From an uncultured Alphaproteobacteria bacterium (GTDB taxonomy: Bacteria > Pseudomonadota > Alphaproteobacteria > Micropepsales > Micropepsaceae): DNA of 8,190 nt. Within the stretch, counting starts at the first letter, position 1, and each line of letters opens with the position of its first letter. The notes beneath the pieces are model-generated. The model was given only the letters and a program-made list of their open reading frames with translations, did no database searches and was not told where the DNA came from. Of this stretch, positions 1 through 6,967 are shown piece after piece. The stretch spans positions 1-8,190 of the forward strand of contig CAIXUE010000248.1 in NCBI GenBank assembly GCA_903922545.1. The letters are read 5' to 3'. The translations under genes and the position numbers were made by a program.

Positions 1-301
1 CAAATCCCTGCCCCAGGCCATCCTGCTGGACCGGCAGATGCCGCGCCTTGACGGGATGCAGGTGCTGCAGGAATTGCGGCGCGAAGACCAGACGAGGCTC
101 ATTCCCGTCATCATCCTGTCGGCGCTGGCCCGCAGCGACGATATGTATTCGGGTTATCGCGAAGGCGCAGACGCCTATATTTCCAAACCGTTTCTGCCAG
201 ACCAGGTCATCGAATGCTGCGAAAAGCTGCTCCGTCCCTATGATGTCAGCGCCCAGGCCGCCTCGATCAAAGCCGCCTGGGAAAACGCAGCCTACGTGTA
301 G
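1..301 (+). CDS. CheY-like response regulator receiver protein, 5' end cut off by the window edge
   Basis: This is the C-terminal part of a receiver (REC) domain, read in the frame starting at base 2 and ending at TAG 299-301. The first visible residues carry the LLDRQMP motif, whose Asp (codon 29-31) is the expected phosphoacceptor. It is followed by the switch residue Ser in VIILSAL and the conserved Lys in YISKPF, so the beta3 to alpha5 half of the fold is intact. After KPF there are only about 37 residues: helix alpha5 and a short Ala-rich tail. The visible part therefore has no output domain on its C-terminal side. The missing N-terminus (roughly 50 residues if it is single-domain) lies upstream, and an N-terminal extra domain cannot be excluded. 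The stop is 8 bp before the following histidine kinase start, which suggests cotranscription. Its cognate kinase is not shown by sequence; the next gene is the natural candidate. Confidence 0.9.
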   Translation, partial: KSLPQAILLDRQMPRLDGMQVLQELRREDQTRLIPVIILSALARSDDMYSGYREGADAYISKPFLPDQVIECCEKLLRPYDVSAQAASIKAAWENAAYV

Positions 302-309
302 GGCGAGCC

Positions 310-3216
310 ATGACAACGGGGGGCGCGGCAATCAATTATCTGGAGGTGCGGCCCCCCGCTTCGCCCGCTGCTGCAGGACAAACGCAGCCGGAGCAACGGC
401 GGCGCCAAGCCGACCGTGAGCATGATCTTTTCGCCACCATCGTCGAAGATGCGTTCAGCGAAATCATTGTGTTTGACGCCGAAACTCTGGAAATCATTCT
501 GGCCAACAGAAGCGCCAGAAACAATCTGGGTTATGGCGCCTCCGAACTGAATGGCCTCAGCCTGGGCGAAATTAAGGCGGAGTTCTCAATCGCCCGCCTG
601 CGGGAAATCTACCGCCCCATTCTGGACGGCGAAACCACCAAGATCGTGGTTCACACCATCCACCGCCGCAAGGATGGCAGCACCTATCCCGTCGAAGTCC
701 ATTCCCGCATTTCCCAATTCGCCGGCCGGCCCACCATCTTTCAGATCTCGATCGACCAGACAGAAATCAGGCGCTCCCAGGCCCTGGCCACGCTGACCAC
801 AACCATCGAACGGGACGCGGCCGAGGCGCGCGACAGCCGGGTCTTTCTTTCCGATCTGTTGACGCGTCTCAACCGCCAGTTCGGCAGCCAGATCGCTCAC
901 GCCTATATGTGGAAGGAAAGCCATGGCCGGCTGGAATCCTCCGGCATCTGGCATGCGGAATCTCCGGCAAAATGGCAGGGCGAGTTCCAAAGGGCGGCGG
1001 CGGCGATTGCCCTGCCATCTGGCGTGGGCCTGGCAGGACAGGTGCATCGCAAAAGACAGGCCGTCATCATCAGCAATATGGGCGAAAGCCCCTTGTTTGT
1101 GCGCGGCTCGGCCTTTGAAGGCATGCCCATATCGGTGGGCTTCGCTCTGCCCGTCTTTGTGGGAAACCAGGTCGCCGCCGTGCTGGAATTTTTCTTTGTC
1201 CAGAGATTTTCCATCGATATCTGGCCCGAGATGACCGAAGCCGTCATCGAACAGATCAGCCGCCTGTACGAGCGCAAACTGGCCGAGGAAAGCGCCAACG
1301 AAAGCCGCGACCGTTTTGACGCGGCCGTGAACGGCGCCGCGGTGGGCCTGTGGGATTACAATTATAAGAACGGCATTTTCTATTTGTCGCCCCGCTGCCG
1401 CGACATTCTTCATATCGAACAAGGCTCCCAGCCTCCCACCTGGAAAGCTTTTGGCGCCCGCATCCATCCCGAAGATGTCCGGCGTACGGCTTCGGCGATG
1501 CGGGCGCACATGATCAAGCGCACGCCCTATGATGTCGAATACCGCTACCGCACATCCGAAGGCCGCTATATCTGGCTGCATTCCCGGGCCCAGGGCGTCT
1601 GGGATGGCACGGGCACCATCATCCGTACGGCCGGAACGATCGAAGATATTTCCGCGGAAAAAGAAGGTGAAAATGTCCAGCGCGAGGTACTGGCCTGCAT
1701 CGCCGGCTCAGACGACACCTCCACCAAAGTCACCAAGGCACTCAACCGGGTCTGCACTTATCTGAATCTGGAAACCGCGATCGTCAGCCATGTCGCGGAC
1801 GACCAGTATGAAGTGCGCTATCGCTCTTCCCTTGGCGCAGGTCCCGCGCTGAACACATCGATACCGTTGTCGGAGACCATCTGCTCCGATATTTATTCCG
1901 CCGATACGCTGCAGATTTTTCCCGCCCTGGAAAATTCTCCCGTGGCGACCCATCCCGCCCGCGCGCTGCACGGGATCGAGGCCTATATCGGCATCACCGT
2001 CTTTGTGAAGGGCGTACGCTTCGGCACGCTCAGCTTTTACGGCCCCAAACCCCGGGAAAGCTTCAGCGAGATGGAAATCGCCATGGTGCGCCTTTTGGGG
2101 CGCTGGATCGGCGAGGAAATCGGCCGGGCCTCCGACGTCGCCGAGCTGATAGAAAATGACGTGCGCATTTCCGCCAAACTGGCTTCCGTTGCCGACGCTC
2201 TTCTGACCGTCGATCACAATGGCATGATCGAAGACGCCAATCCCGCGGCGGCGCGCCTGTTCTCCTGGTCCACCGACGAAATGCGAAAAATGCCGCTGGC
2301 CACCCTCTTGCCCACGGCCAAGACCTTTTCCCATCCCGACGGCCGGCTGATCCCGGTTCAACTCCGGCAGGATGTCGCCATCCGCAAAGATGGCCAGCGC
2401 CTTGCGGTGCTGCTGAACGTCTCGGAGATTCATCTGGGCAACCGCAAAATCTACACCGTGGCGATGTCTGACCTGACCGAGGTCAAGCAGGCCGAGGTGG
2501 CCAAGGGCGCCTTCATTTCCACCGTCAGTCATGAATTGCGCACCCCGCTTACCTCCATTCGCGGCGCCATCGACCTGATCGTCAGCCAAATCACCGGCCC
2601 CCTGGCGCCCGAAACTGCGGCCCTGGCCGAAGTCGCCCAGCGCAACTGCGACCGGCTGCTGCGGCTGGTCAACGACATACTGTCCATCGAAAAGCTGGAA
2701 TCCGGCCGTTTTGAAATGACGCTGCAGCCGCTTGATGTCCGCCCCATCCTGACCGAAGCGGCCCACGCCAACGCTCTTTATGCCGCGAAATTCGATTCTG
2801 GATTCGAATTGTCAATCGCTGACGACCTGCCCATGGTGATCGCGGACAACGAACGGCTGATGCAGGTGATGGCAAACCTGCTCTCCAACGCGGCGAAATT
2901 CACGCGGCCCGGAACGAAAATATACGTTTCGGCCCAGCGCTCCGGAAAATATGTCCGCATCTCGGTGCGCGACCAGGGCGCCGGCATTCCCGACCGCATC
3001 CGCCACCGCATCTTCGAAAAATTCATGCAGGGCGAAGCCGTCAACACCCGCGGCTGCGAAGGTTCGGGTCTGGGCCTCAGCATTGCGCGCCAGCTTGTCG
3101 AACTGATGAACGGCGAAATCGGCTTTGAAACGGAAAAAGACGCCGGAACCACCTTCAGCGTCAATCTTCCCATCGCCGACCTTTCGCACACCGTCGAAGA
3201 AGTCAAAGCCATCTGA
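310..3216 (+). CDS. Multi-sensor histidine kinase, PAS-GAF-PAS-GAF-PAS-HisKA-HATPase
   Basis: A 968-residue sensor kinase that should autophosphorylate on His and pass the phosphoryl group to a separate receiver. Approximate domain order by residue: PAS 38-155, GAF 178-322, PAS with PAC-like end 335-452, GAF 460-610, PAS 620-727, HisKA 731-797, HATPase_c 840-955. The phosphoacceptor is His741 in SHELRTPL. The ATP-binding boxes are complete: N box NLLSNAAKF (856-864), G1 DQGAGI (Asp888), F box EKFMQ, and G2 GSGLGL (918-923). No hydrophobic stretch long enough for a membrane helix is seen, so it is probably cytoplasmic and senses internal signals. The GAF domains lack recognisable phytochrome motifs, and the ligand of each sensor module is unknown. 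There is no receiver or Hpt domain, so phosphotransfer must go to another protein; the receiver genes on either side are the obvious partners. The ATG at 310 is chosen because it follows the upstream stop by 8 bp and no better start lies near. Its ribosome binding site is weak (GGGCGA). Confidence 0.95.
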   Translation: MTTGGAAINYLEVRPPASPAAAGQTQPEQRRRQADREHDLFATIVEDAFSEIIVFDAETLEIILANRSARNNLGYGASELNGLSLGEIKAEFSIARLREIYRPILDGETTKIVVHTIHRRKDGSTYPVEVHSRISQFAGRPTIFQISIDQTEIRRSQALATLTTTIERDAAEARDSRVFLSDLLTRLNRQFGSQIAHAYMWKESHGRLESSGIWHAESPAKWQGEFQRAAAAIALPSGVGLAGQVHRKRQAVIISNMGESPLFVRGSAFEGMPISVGFALPVFVGNQVAAVLEFFFVQRFSIDIWPEMTEAVIEQISRLYERKLAEESANESRDRFDAAVNGAAVGLWDYNYKNGIFYLSPRCRDILHIEQGSQPPTWKAFGARIHPEDVRRTASAMRAHMIKRTPYDVEYRYRTSEGRYIWLHSRAQGVWDGTGTIIRTAGTIEDISAEKEGENVQREVLACIAGSDDTSTKVTKALNRVCTYLNLETAIVSHVADDQYEVRYRSSLGAGPALNTSIPLSETICSDIYSADTLQIFPALENSPVATHPARALHGIEAYIGITVFVKGVRFGTLSFYGPKPRESFSEMEIAMVRLLGRWIGEEIGRASDVAELIENDVRISAKLASVADALLTVDHNGMIEDANPAAARLFSWSTDEMRKMPLATLLPTAKTFSHPDGRLIPVQLRQDVAIRKDGQRLAVLLNVSEIHLGNRKIYTVAMSDLTEVKQAEVAKGAFISTVSHELRTPLTSIRGAIDLIVSQITGPLAPETAALAEVAQRNCDRLLRLVNDILSIEKLESGRFEMTLQPLDVRPILTEAAHANALYAAKFDSGFELSIADDLPMVIADNERLMQVMANLLSNAAKFTRPGTKIYVSAQRSGKYVRISVRDQGAGIPDRIRHRIFEKFMQGEAVNTRGCEGSGLGLSIARQLVELMNGEIGFETEKDAGTTFSVNLPIADLSHTVEEVKAI

Positions 3217-3225
3217 AGGAATAGC

Positions 3226-3230
3226 AGGAG
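3226..3230 (+). promoter_or_regulatory. Strong ribosome binding site of the 3237 response regulator
   Basis: AGGAG sits 6 bases before the ATG at 3237, within the 20-bp gap after the kinase stop codon. It fixes the start of the receiver gene and is clearly stronger than the sites before the two kinase genes. Confidence 0.75.
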
Positions 3231-3236
3231 CACGTC

Positions 3237-3653
3237 ATGCCGGGAACGCTTAGTCATGTCGCCTATATCGACGATGACATTGACATTCTTTGCATTGCGA
3301 AGGTCGCGCTGGGCACGGTGGGCAATCTGCAAACCGCATTGATTCACGGCCCCCAAATGGCGCTCGAACAGCTGGTGCGCGCCGCGCCCGACCTGATTTT
3401 GCTGGATGTGATGATGCCTGAAATAGACGGGCCGACTCTTTTGTCCGAAATTCTGCATCACCCCCTGCTGGCCAAGACGCCGGTGATCTTCATGACGGCC
3501 AAGGTCCAGCCCAAGGAGGTCAACCACTACCTGGCGCTGGGCGCGATCGGCGTGATCCCCAAGCCTTTTGACCCCATGAATTTGGCCCGGGAAGTGCGCC
3601 AGCTGTGGGACAAATGGAACGCCAGCGAAAGCATAACCGCCTTCGTGTCCTGA
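3237..3653 (+). CDS. Single-domain response regulator (CheY-like receiver)
   Basis: A 138-residue protein that is essentially a REC domain alone. The acidic pocket is Asp12-Asp13-Asp14 in YIDDD, the phosphoacceptor is Asp57 in [11 protein letters not shown], the switch residue is Thr87 in FMTAK, and the conserved Lys109 lies in PKPF. All the residues needed for phosphorylation are present. Residues beyond about 120 form helix alpha5 and a short tail ending in TAFVS, so there is no DNA-binding or enzymatic output. Proteins of this form act by binding a partner when phosphorylated or by shuttling phosphoryl groups between kinases and Hpt proteins. It is placed directly between the two kinase genes (20 bp after one, 10 bp before the other). 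It could take phosphate from the receiver-less upstream kinase, from the downstream hybrid kinase, or connect the two; which is true cannot be read from sequence. Confidence 0.95.
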   Translation: MPGTLSHVAYIDDDIDILCIAKVALGTVGNLQTALIHGPQMALEQLVRAAPDLILLDVMMPEIDGPTLLSEILHHPLLAKTPVIFMTAKVQPKEVNHYLALGAIGVIPKPFDPMNLAREVRQLWDKWNASESITAFVS

Positions 3654-3663
3654 GAGCAGACAG

Positions 3664-6543
3664 ATGAAACGGAATGTAACCGCCCTGATGAAAGAATCGC
3701 CCGTCATGCGGCGGTTCTGCCGCCGCATCTCTATCCTGGCGGGCGACATTCTGATTGCCGCCGGTCTGACCATATCCATCGGCTGGCAGCTGCATATCGC
3801 CGCCATGGAAAGCCTGCTTCCCAGTTTCGGGACAATGAACCCCATGACCGCTGCCGGCTTTGTCAGCTTCGGGCTGGCGCTTGTTTTGCCCGGCGATACG
3901 GGCGCCATGATGATTTTGAAGCGCGTCTGCATTCTCATCATTCCTGTCATGTCCCTTTGCCGGCTCTCCGACACCTTCCTTCACACCAATATGCATGTCG
4001 ATGGGATGGTGTTTGGCCAGTTGATGGTGCAGGCGCTGCAGCACAAAGCCCCCTCCATGGCGGTTTTCACAACCTCCAGCCTGGCCGCCATCGGCTTTGC
4101 ACTGCTGCTCGATTCCATCCCCAATCGCACCAGCCGCTTTGCCGGCCAGGCCATCACCGCGGTGGTGATGCTTCTGTCCTTCACCGCCTGCGTGGGTTTC
4201 GCCTATGGCGCATCTGGCCTTTACGTCATTGGCCAACTTCCTTTTTCCATGAACACCGCTCTTTGTTTCCTGATCCTGAGTTTTGGCATTTTGTGCCGCC
4301 AGAATTTCGGTCTTGTCTCCGCTTTCAAAAGCCCGCTGCTGGGCGGCAAGACTGCGCGCAGACTGCTGTTGCTGAATATCGGCTTGCCTTTTTTGCTGGG
4401 GCTGGCCTGCGTCTATGGCCTTTCCGGCCGCGATGCGGGCATCATCACAGCCATCGCGATTTTCACGGTCGCCAATATCTGCGTCCTGACTGCGGTCACC
4501 GCTTTTGCGGCGCGTCATCTGGATCATCTGGCCGTAAGGCTGGCCGACCGCACTTGCGACCTGGAAGAGGCCAAGACCGTCGCCGACAGCGCCAATCATG
4601 CCAAATCGCATTTCCTCGCCAATATGAGCCATGAGATGCGCACCCCCATGAACGGCATTCTGGGGATGCTGGAAGTGCTGGGCTACACCAAACTGGATGA
4701 AGACCAGGGCCGCATGGTCGCCACCATCCGCACCTCCGCGCGCACTCTGCTGGATCTCCTCAACGGCATCCTGGATTTCTCCAAGATCGAAGCCGATCAG
4801 CTTTCCATCGAAAGCGTGGATTCCGACATCGCCGAAATCGTGGAAAGCGCCGGCCGTCTGTTCCTGGGCGCCGCCGCGGCCAAAGGCATCACCATCCGCT
4901 GCTTTGCCGGCCCCAGCCTGCGCGGCCAATACCAGACCGATCCGGTCCGGCTTCGCCAGATCATCAGCAACCTGATCAGCAATGCCGTGAAATTCACCGC
5001 CGAAGGCATGGTGACCATTCTGGCCGACATCGAAAGCAATCCCAGCCTGCTCCGCCTTTCGGTGCAGGACACCGGCATCGGCATATCCCCGGAAACCCAG
5101 GCGCGCCTGTTCAAGCCTTTCGTCCAGGCCGATGAGAGTACGGCGCGCCGCTTCGGCGGCACGGGCCTGGGCCTTTCCATCTGCCTGCGCCTGGCCAAGC
5201 TGATGAAAGGCAAGATCGGTCTCAAAAGCGCGCCCGGCAAAGGCACCTGCATCACCGTCGAACTGCCTGTTAAACAGGTACCCGGTGAACACACCATGCC
5301 GGGCGTCAACCTGAAAGGCGTCAAGGTCCTGGTCGCCGCCAGCGACGATGTAGAAAGCCGTTATATCGGCGCCTGCCTCACCTACTGGGAAGCCGAAATC
5401 CGTTTCACCACTATATCCGCGCTGGACAGTGACATGCTGGATTGCCACGTCATTCTGGCGCCCCTGACGTCCGAAAGCGATCTGCGCCGCACGGTTACGC
5501 AAACCGCGCATAAGAATGCTTTGCGCCGCTTTGTGTTCTATTCCTTCGAGGATGTGGCGCAGGACCATCAATCTTCCGCCCGGGACGCGCTTTACACGAC
5601 GGCGCTGTCTCGCGCCCGCATTGTCACCGCCGTCGCCATTGCCGCCGGGCGCAAGAGCCCCGAAATTGAGATGATTCAGAACGCCGCCGATCGCGAACTG
5701 GGCATTGTCGCGCCCGACCGCCAGGAAGCCCTGGAAAAGAACCAGCTGATCCTGCTAGCCGAAGATCACCCCGTGAACCGCGATGTGATCCTCAGGCAAT
5801 TGCGCCTTCTGGGTTATGCCGCCGACGCGGTCGAAAACGGCATCGCCGCCCTGCGCGCGCTGGACCAGACGTGCTATGCCCTGGTGCTCACCGATTGCAA
5901 TATGCCGGAAATGGACGGCTTTGCGCTCACCCGCGCCATACGCGAAGGCGCCGAAAACCTGCGTACCATTCCCATCATCGCCCTCACCGCCAACGCCATG
6001 GCGGGCGAAGCCCAGCGCTGCCTTTCCGCCGGCATGGATGCCTACCTTTCCAAACCGGTCACCCTGTCCGATCTGCGCGGTTGCCTTACCCGCTGGATGC
6101 CTTCTTCCAAAATCAATATGCCCCCGGCCGAGTTGCCCCCCGTCGAGCCCGCGCCCCTGCATGAAAACCGGGTACTCGATCTTTCCATGCTGCGGGAATG
6201 TTTCGGGGACGATGAAGCCGGCATTACCGAAAACCTTTTGGCTTTCCTCACCGAATTGGAAACCGACATGGAAAAGCTGGCCGCCGCGGTCGGCCGCCGG
6301 GATGACGCCGAAATCAGGCACACCGCACATCGCATCAAGGGCGCAGCGCGTTTCCTGGGCGGCTATCAATTGGCCTCGGCCAGCGAAGCACTCGAGGAAG
6401 CCGCCACAAACATGGCCTGGCCTCAAATTGACGCACGCTGGCCGGTGCTGGTTTTGGCCGGCCGCGCCATGGGCCGGGAAATCAATGCACGCCGGAACGC
6501 AGGCCCCAATCGGGGCCGCCGGCAGTATGAAAAATCGGCATAA
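3664..6543 (+). CDS. Membrane-bound tripartite hybrid histidine kinase: 8-TM input, HisKA, HATPase, pseudo-REC, REC, Hpt
   Basis: A 959-residue inner-membrane kinase with a complete internal His-Asp-His relay, an arrangement like BarA, EvgS and BvgS. The N-terminus has about eight hydrophobic segments (near residues 22-45, 60-78, 82-99, 128-150, 158-182, 186-213, 233-254, 259-283), followed by a helical linker. HisKA has His323 in SHEMRTPM. HATPase_c shows NLISNAVKF (436-444), DTGIGI (Asp469) and GTGLGL (499-504). A receiver-like region at 549-668 has lost its phosphorylation residues. The second receiver (695-810) is intact: Glu700-Asp701, phospho-Asp744 in [11 protein letters not shown], Thr775 and Lys797 in SKPV. 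The Hpt domain (about 837-935) has His889 in AHRIKG. The protein ends in an Arg/Asn-rich tail. The membrane part resembles, from memory, an N-terminal input module seen before GGDEF and kinase domains in other proteobacteria; I know no established ligand. The Hpt output most likely phosphorylates one of the neighbouring receivers. The ribosome binding site is weak (GAGAG), so ATG codons at residues 9 or 15 are possible alternative starts. Confidence 0.95.
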   Translation: MKRNVTALMKESPVMRRFCRRISILAGDILIAAGLTISIGWQLHIAAMESLLPSFGTMNPMTAAGFVSFGLALVLPGDTGAMMILKRVCILIIPVMSLCRLSDTFLHTNMHVDGMVFGQLMVQALQHKAPSMAVFTTSSLAAIGFALLLDSIPNRTSRFAGQAITAVVMLLSFTACVGFAYGASGLYVIGQLPFSMNTALCFLILSFGILCRQNFGLVSAFKSPLLGGKTARRLLLLNIGLPFLLGLACVYGLSGRDAGIITAIAIFTVANICVLTAVTAFAARHLDHLAVRLADRTCDLEEAKTVADSANHAKSHFLANMSHEMRTPMNGILGMLEVLGYTKLDEDQGRMVATIRTSARTLLDLLNGILDFSKIEADQLSIESVDSDIAEIVESAGRLFLGAAAAKGITIRCFAGPSLRGQYQTDPVRLRQIISNLISNAVKFTAEGMVTILADIESNPSLLRLSVQDTGIGISPETQARLFKPFVQADESTARRFGGTGLGLSICLRLAKLMKGKIGLKSAPGKGTCITVELPVKQVPGEHTMPGVNLKGVKVLVAASDDVESRYIGACLTYWEAEIRFTTISALDSDMLDCHVILAPLTSESDLRRTVTQTAHKNALRRFVFYSFEDVAQDHQSSARDALYTTALSRARIVTAVAIAAGRKSPEIEMIQNAADRELGIVAPDRQEALEKNQLILLAEDHPVNRDVILRQLRLLGYAADAVENGIAALRALDQTCYALVLTDCNMPEMDGFALTRAIREGAENLRTIPIIALTANAMAGEAQRCLSAGMDAYLSKPVTLSDLRGCLTRWMPSSKINMPPAELPPVEPAPLHENRVLDLSMLRECFGDDEAGITENLLAFLTELETDMEKLAAAVGRRDDAEIRHTAHRIKGAARFLGGYQLASASEALEEAATNMAWPQIDARWPVLVLAGRAMGREINARRNAGPNRGRRQYEKSA

Positions 6544-6548
6544 GGAGG
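6542..6548 (+). promoter_or_regulatory. Near-consensus ribosome binding site overlapping the hybrid-kinase stop
   Basis: AAGGAGG begins inside the TAA stop (6541-6543) of the hybrid kinase and lies 6 bases before the ATG at 6555. This is close to the ideal anti-16S match and spacing. It decides the start of the receiver gene and suggests translation restart after the kinase, with high output of the small receiver. Confidence 0.8.
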
Positions 6549-6554
6549 AACGGC

Positions 6555-6962
6555 ATGCCGGACACTTTTGGAACCGTGGTCATCGCCGACGATGATGCCC
6601 TGACCAGAGCGGCCTACAAATCGGCGTTGCAACGCGCCGGCTATACGGTTGCCGTCGCCCAGGATGGCGAAGAAGCCACCCGTCTGGTGGAGCGCGGCGG
6701 CGTCAGCCTTCTGCTTCTCGATATCCTTATGCCGCGCAAGGAAGGGCTGGAAACGCTCATTGAAATGAAAAACCGCTTTCCGGACCTGACCATCACCGCA
6801 ATCAGCGCGGGCGGCGCCCGGGGTGACACCGATTTCCTCGCCCTCGCCACGAAATTCGGCGCCGACGGCATCCTGCGCAAGCCTTTCTCACCCAAGGCTC
6901 TTTTTGTTCTGATGGGCGAACTGATGCCCGACCATGAAAAGCACATCGCAGCGGCAAGGTAA
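6555..6962 (+). CDS. Single-domain response regulator (ISxGG-type receiver)
   Basis: A 135-residue stand-alone receiver. The acidic pocket is Asp12-Asp13-Asp14 (IADDD), the phosphoacceptor is Asp56 in LLLLDILMPRKEG, the switch residue is Ser84 in AISAGG, and Lys109 lies in RKPF, so it should be phosphorylatable. The combination of MP-x-K-x-G after the Asp, an IS-(A/G)-GG switch strand, and a D-F/Y-L-x-x-A-x-x-x-GAD stretch is familiar from a subgroup of stand-alone proteobacterial receivers; this is from memory of the family. There is no output domain, only about 20 residues after the helix-alpha5 region. Encoded 11 bp after the Hpt-bearing hybrid kinase and 5 bp before the GGDEF-EAL-like gene, it is the most natural acceptor from the Hpt and the most natural regulator of the following protein, but both links are inference from position. 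Confidence 0.95.
   Translation: MPDTFGTVVIADDDALTRAAYKSALQRAGYTVAVAQDGEEATRLVERGGVSLLLLDILMPRKEGLETLIEMKNRFPDLTITAISAGGARGDTDFLALATKFGADGILRKPFSPKALFVLMGELMPDHEKHIAAAR
6956..6959 (+). promoter_or_regulatory. Ribosome binding site of the 6968 gene
   Basis: AAGG lies 8 bases before the ATG at 6968 and inside the last codons of the receiver gene, whose TAA is at 6960-6962. It is of moderate strength and supports the ATG at 6968 as the start with coupled translation. Confidence 0.5.
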
Positions 6963-6967
6963 GAGCT

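Noticed and set aside
586..1581. Minus-strand open frame of 331 codons opposite the first kinase
   Set aside because: It is antisense to PAS and GAF domains that are supported by sequence pattern, and there is no independent evidence for it.
1687..2140. Possibility that the second GAF domain is a bilin-binding phytochrome domain
   Set aside because: I see no phytochrome signature motifs around it and no PHY domain follows; it looks like the common GAF type found in many kinases.
1708..2766. Minus-strand open frame of 352 codons opposite the first kinase
   Set aside because: It is antisense to the GAF2-PAS3-HisKA part of a convincing kinase and has the same shadow composition, with no family motif.
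2789..2810. Inverted repeat AATTCGA / TCGAATT with an 8-base loop, also holding two GATTC (GANTC) sites
   Set aside because: It sits inside the kinase coding sequence between HisKA and the ATPase, has a short AT-rich stem and no T-run, and its codons fit the reading frame. It is probably chance; methylation at GANTC sites could only be judged from genome-wide counts.
3520..5571. Long minus-strand open frame of 683 codons opposite the hybrid kinase
   Set aside because: It lies wholly antisense to a kinase with intact motifs. Its product is a low-complexity Gly/Ala/Asp/Gln/His-rich sequence with no recognisable domain, as expected from the complement of high-GC coding DNA.
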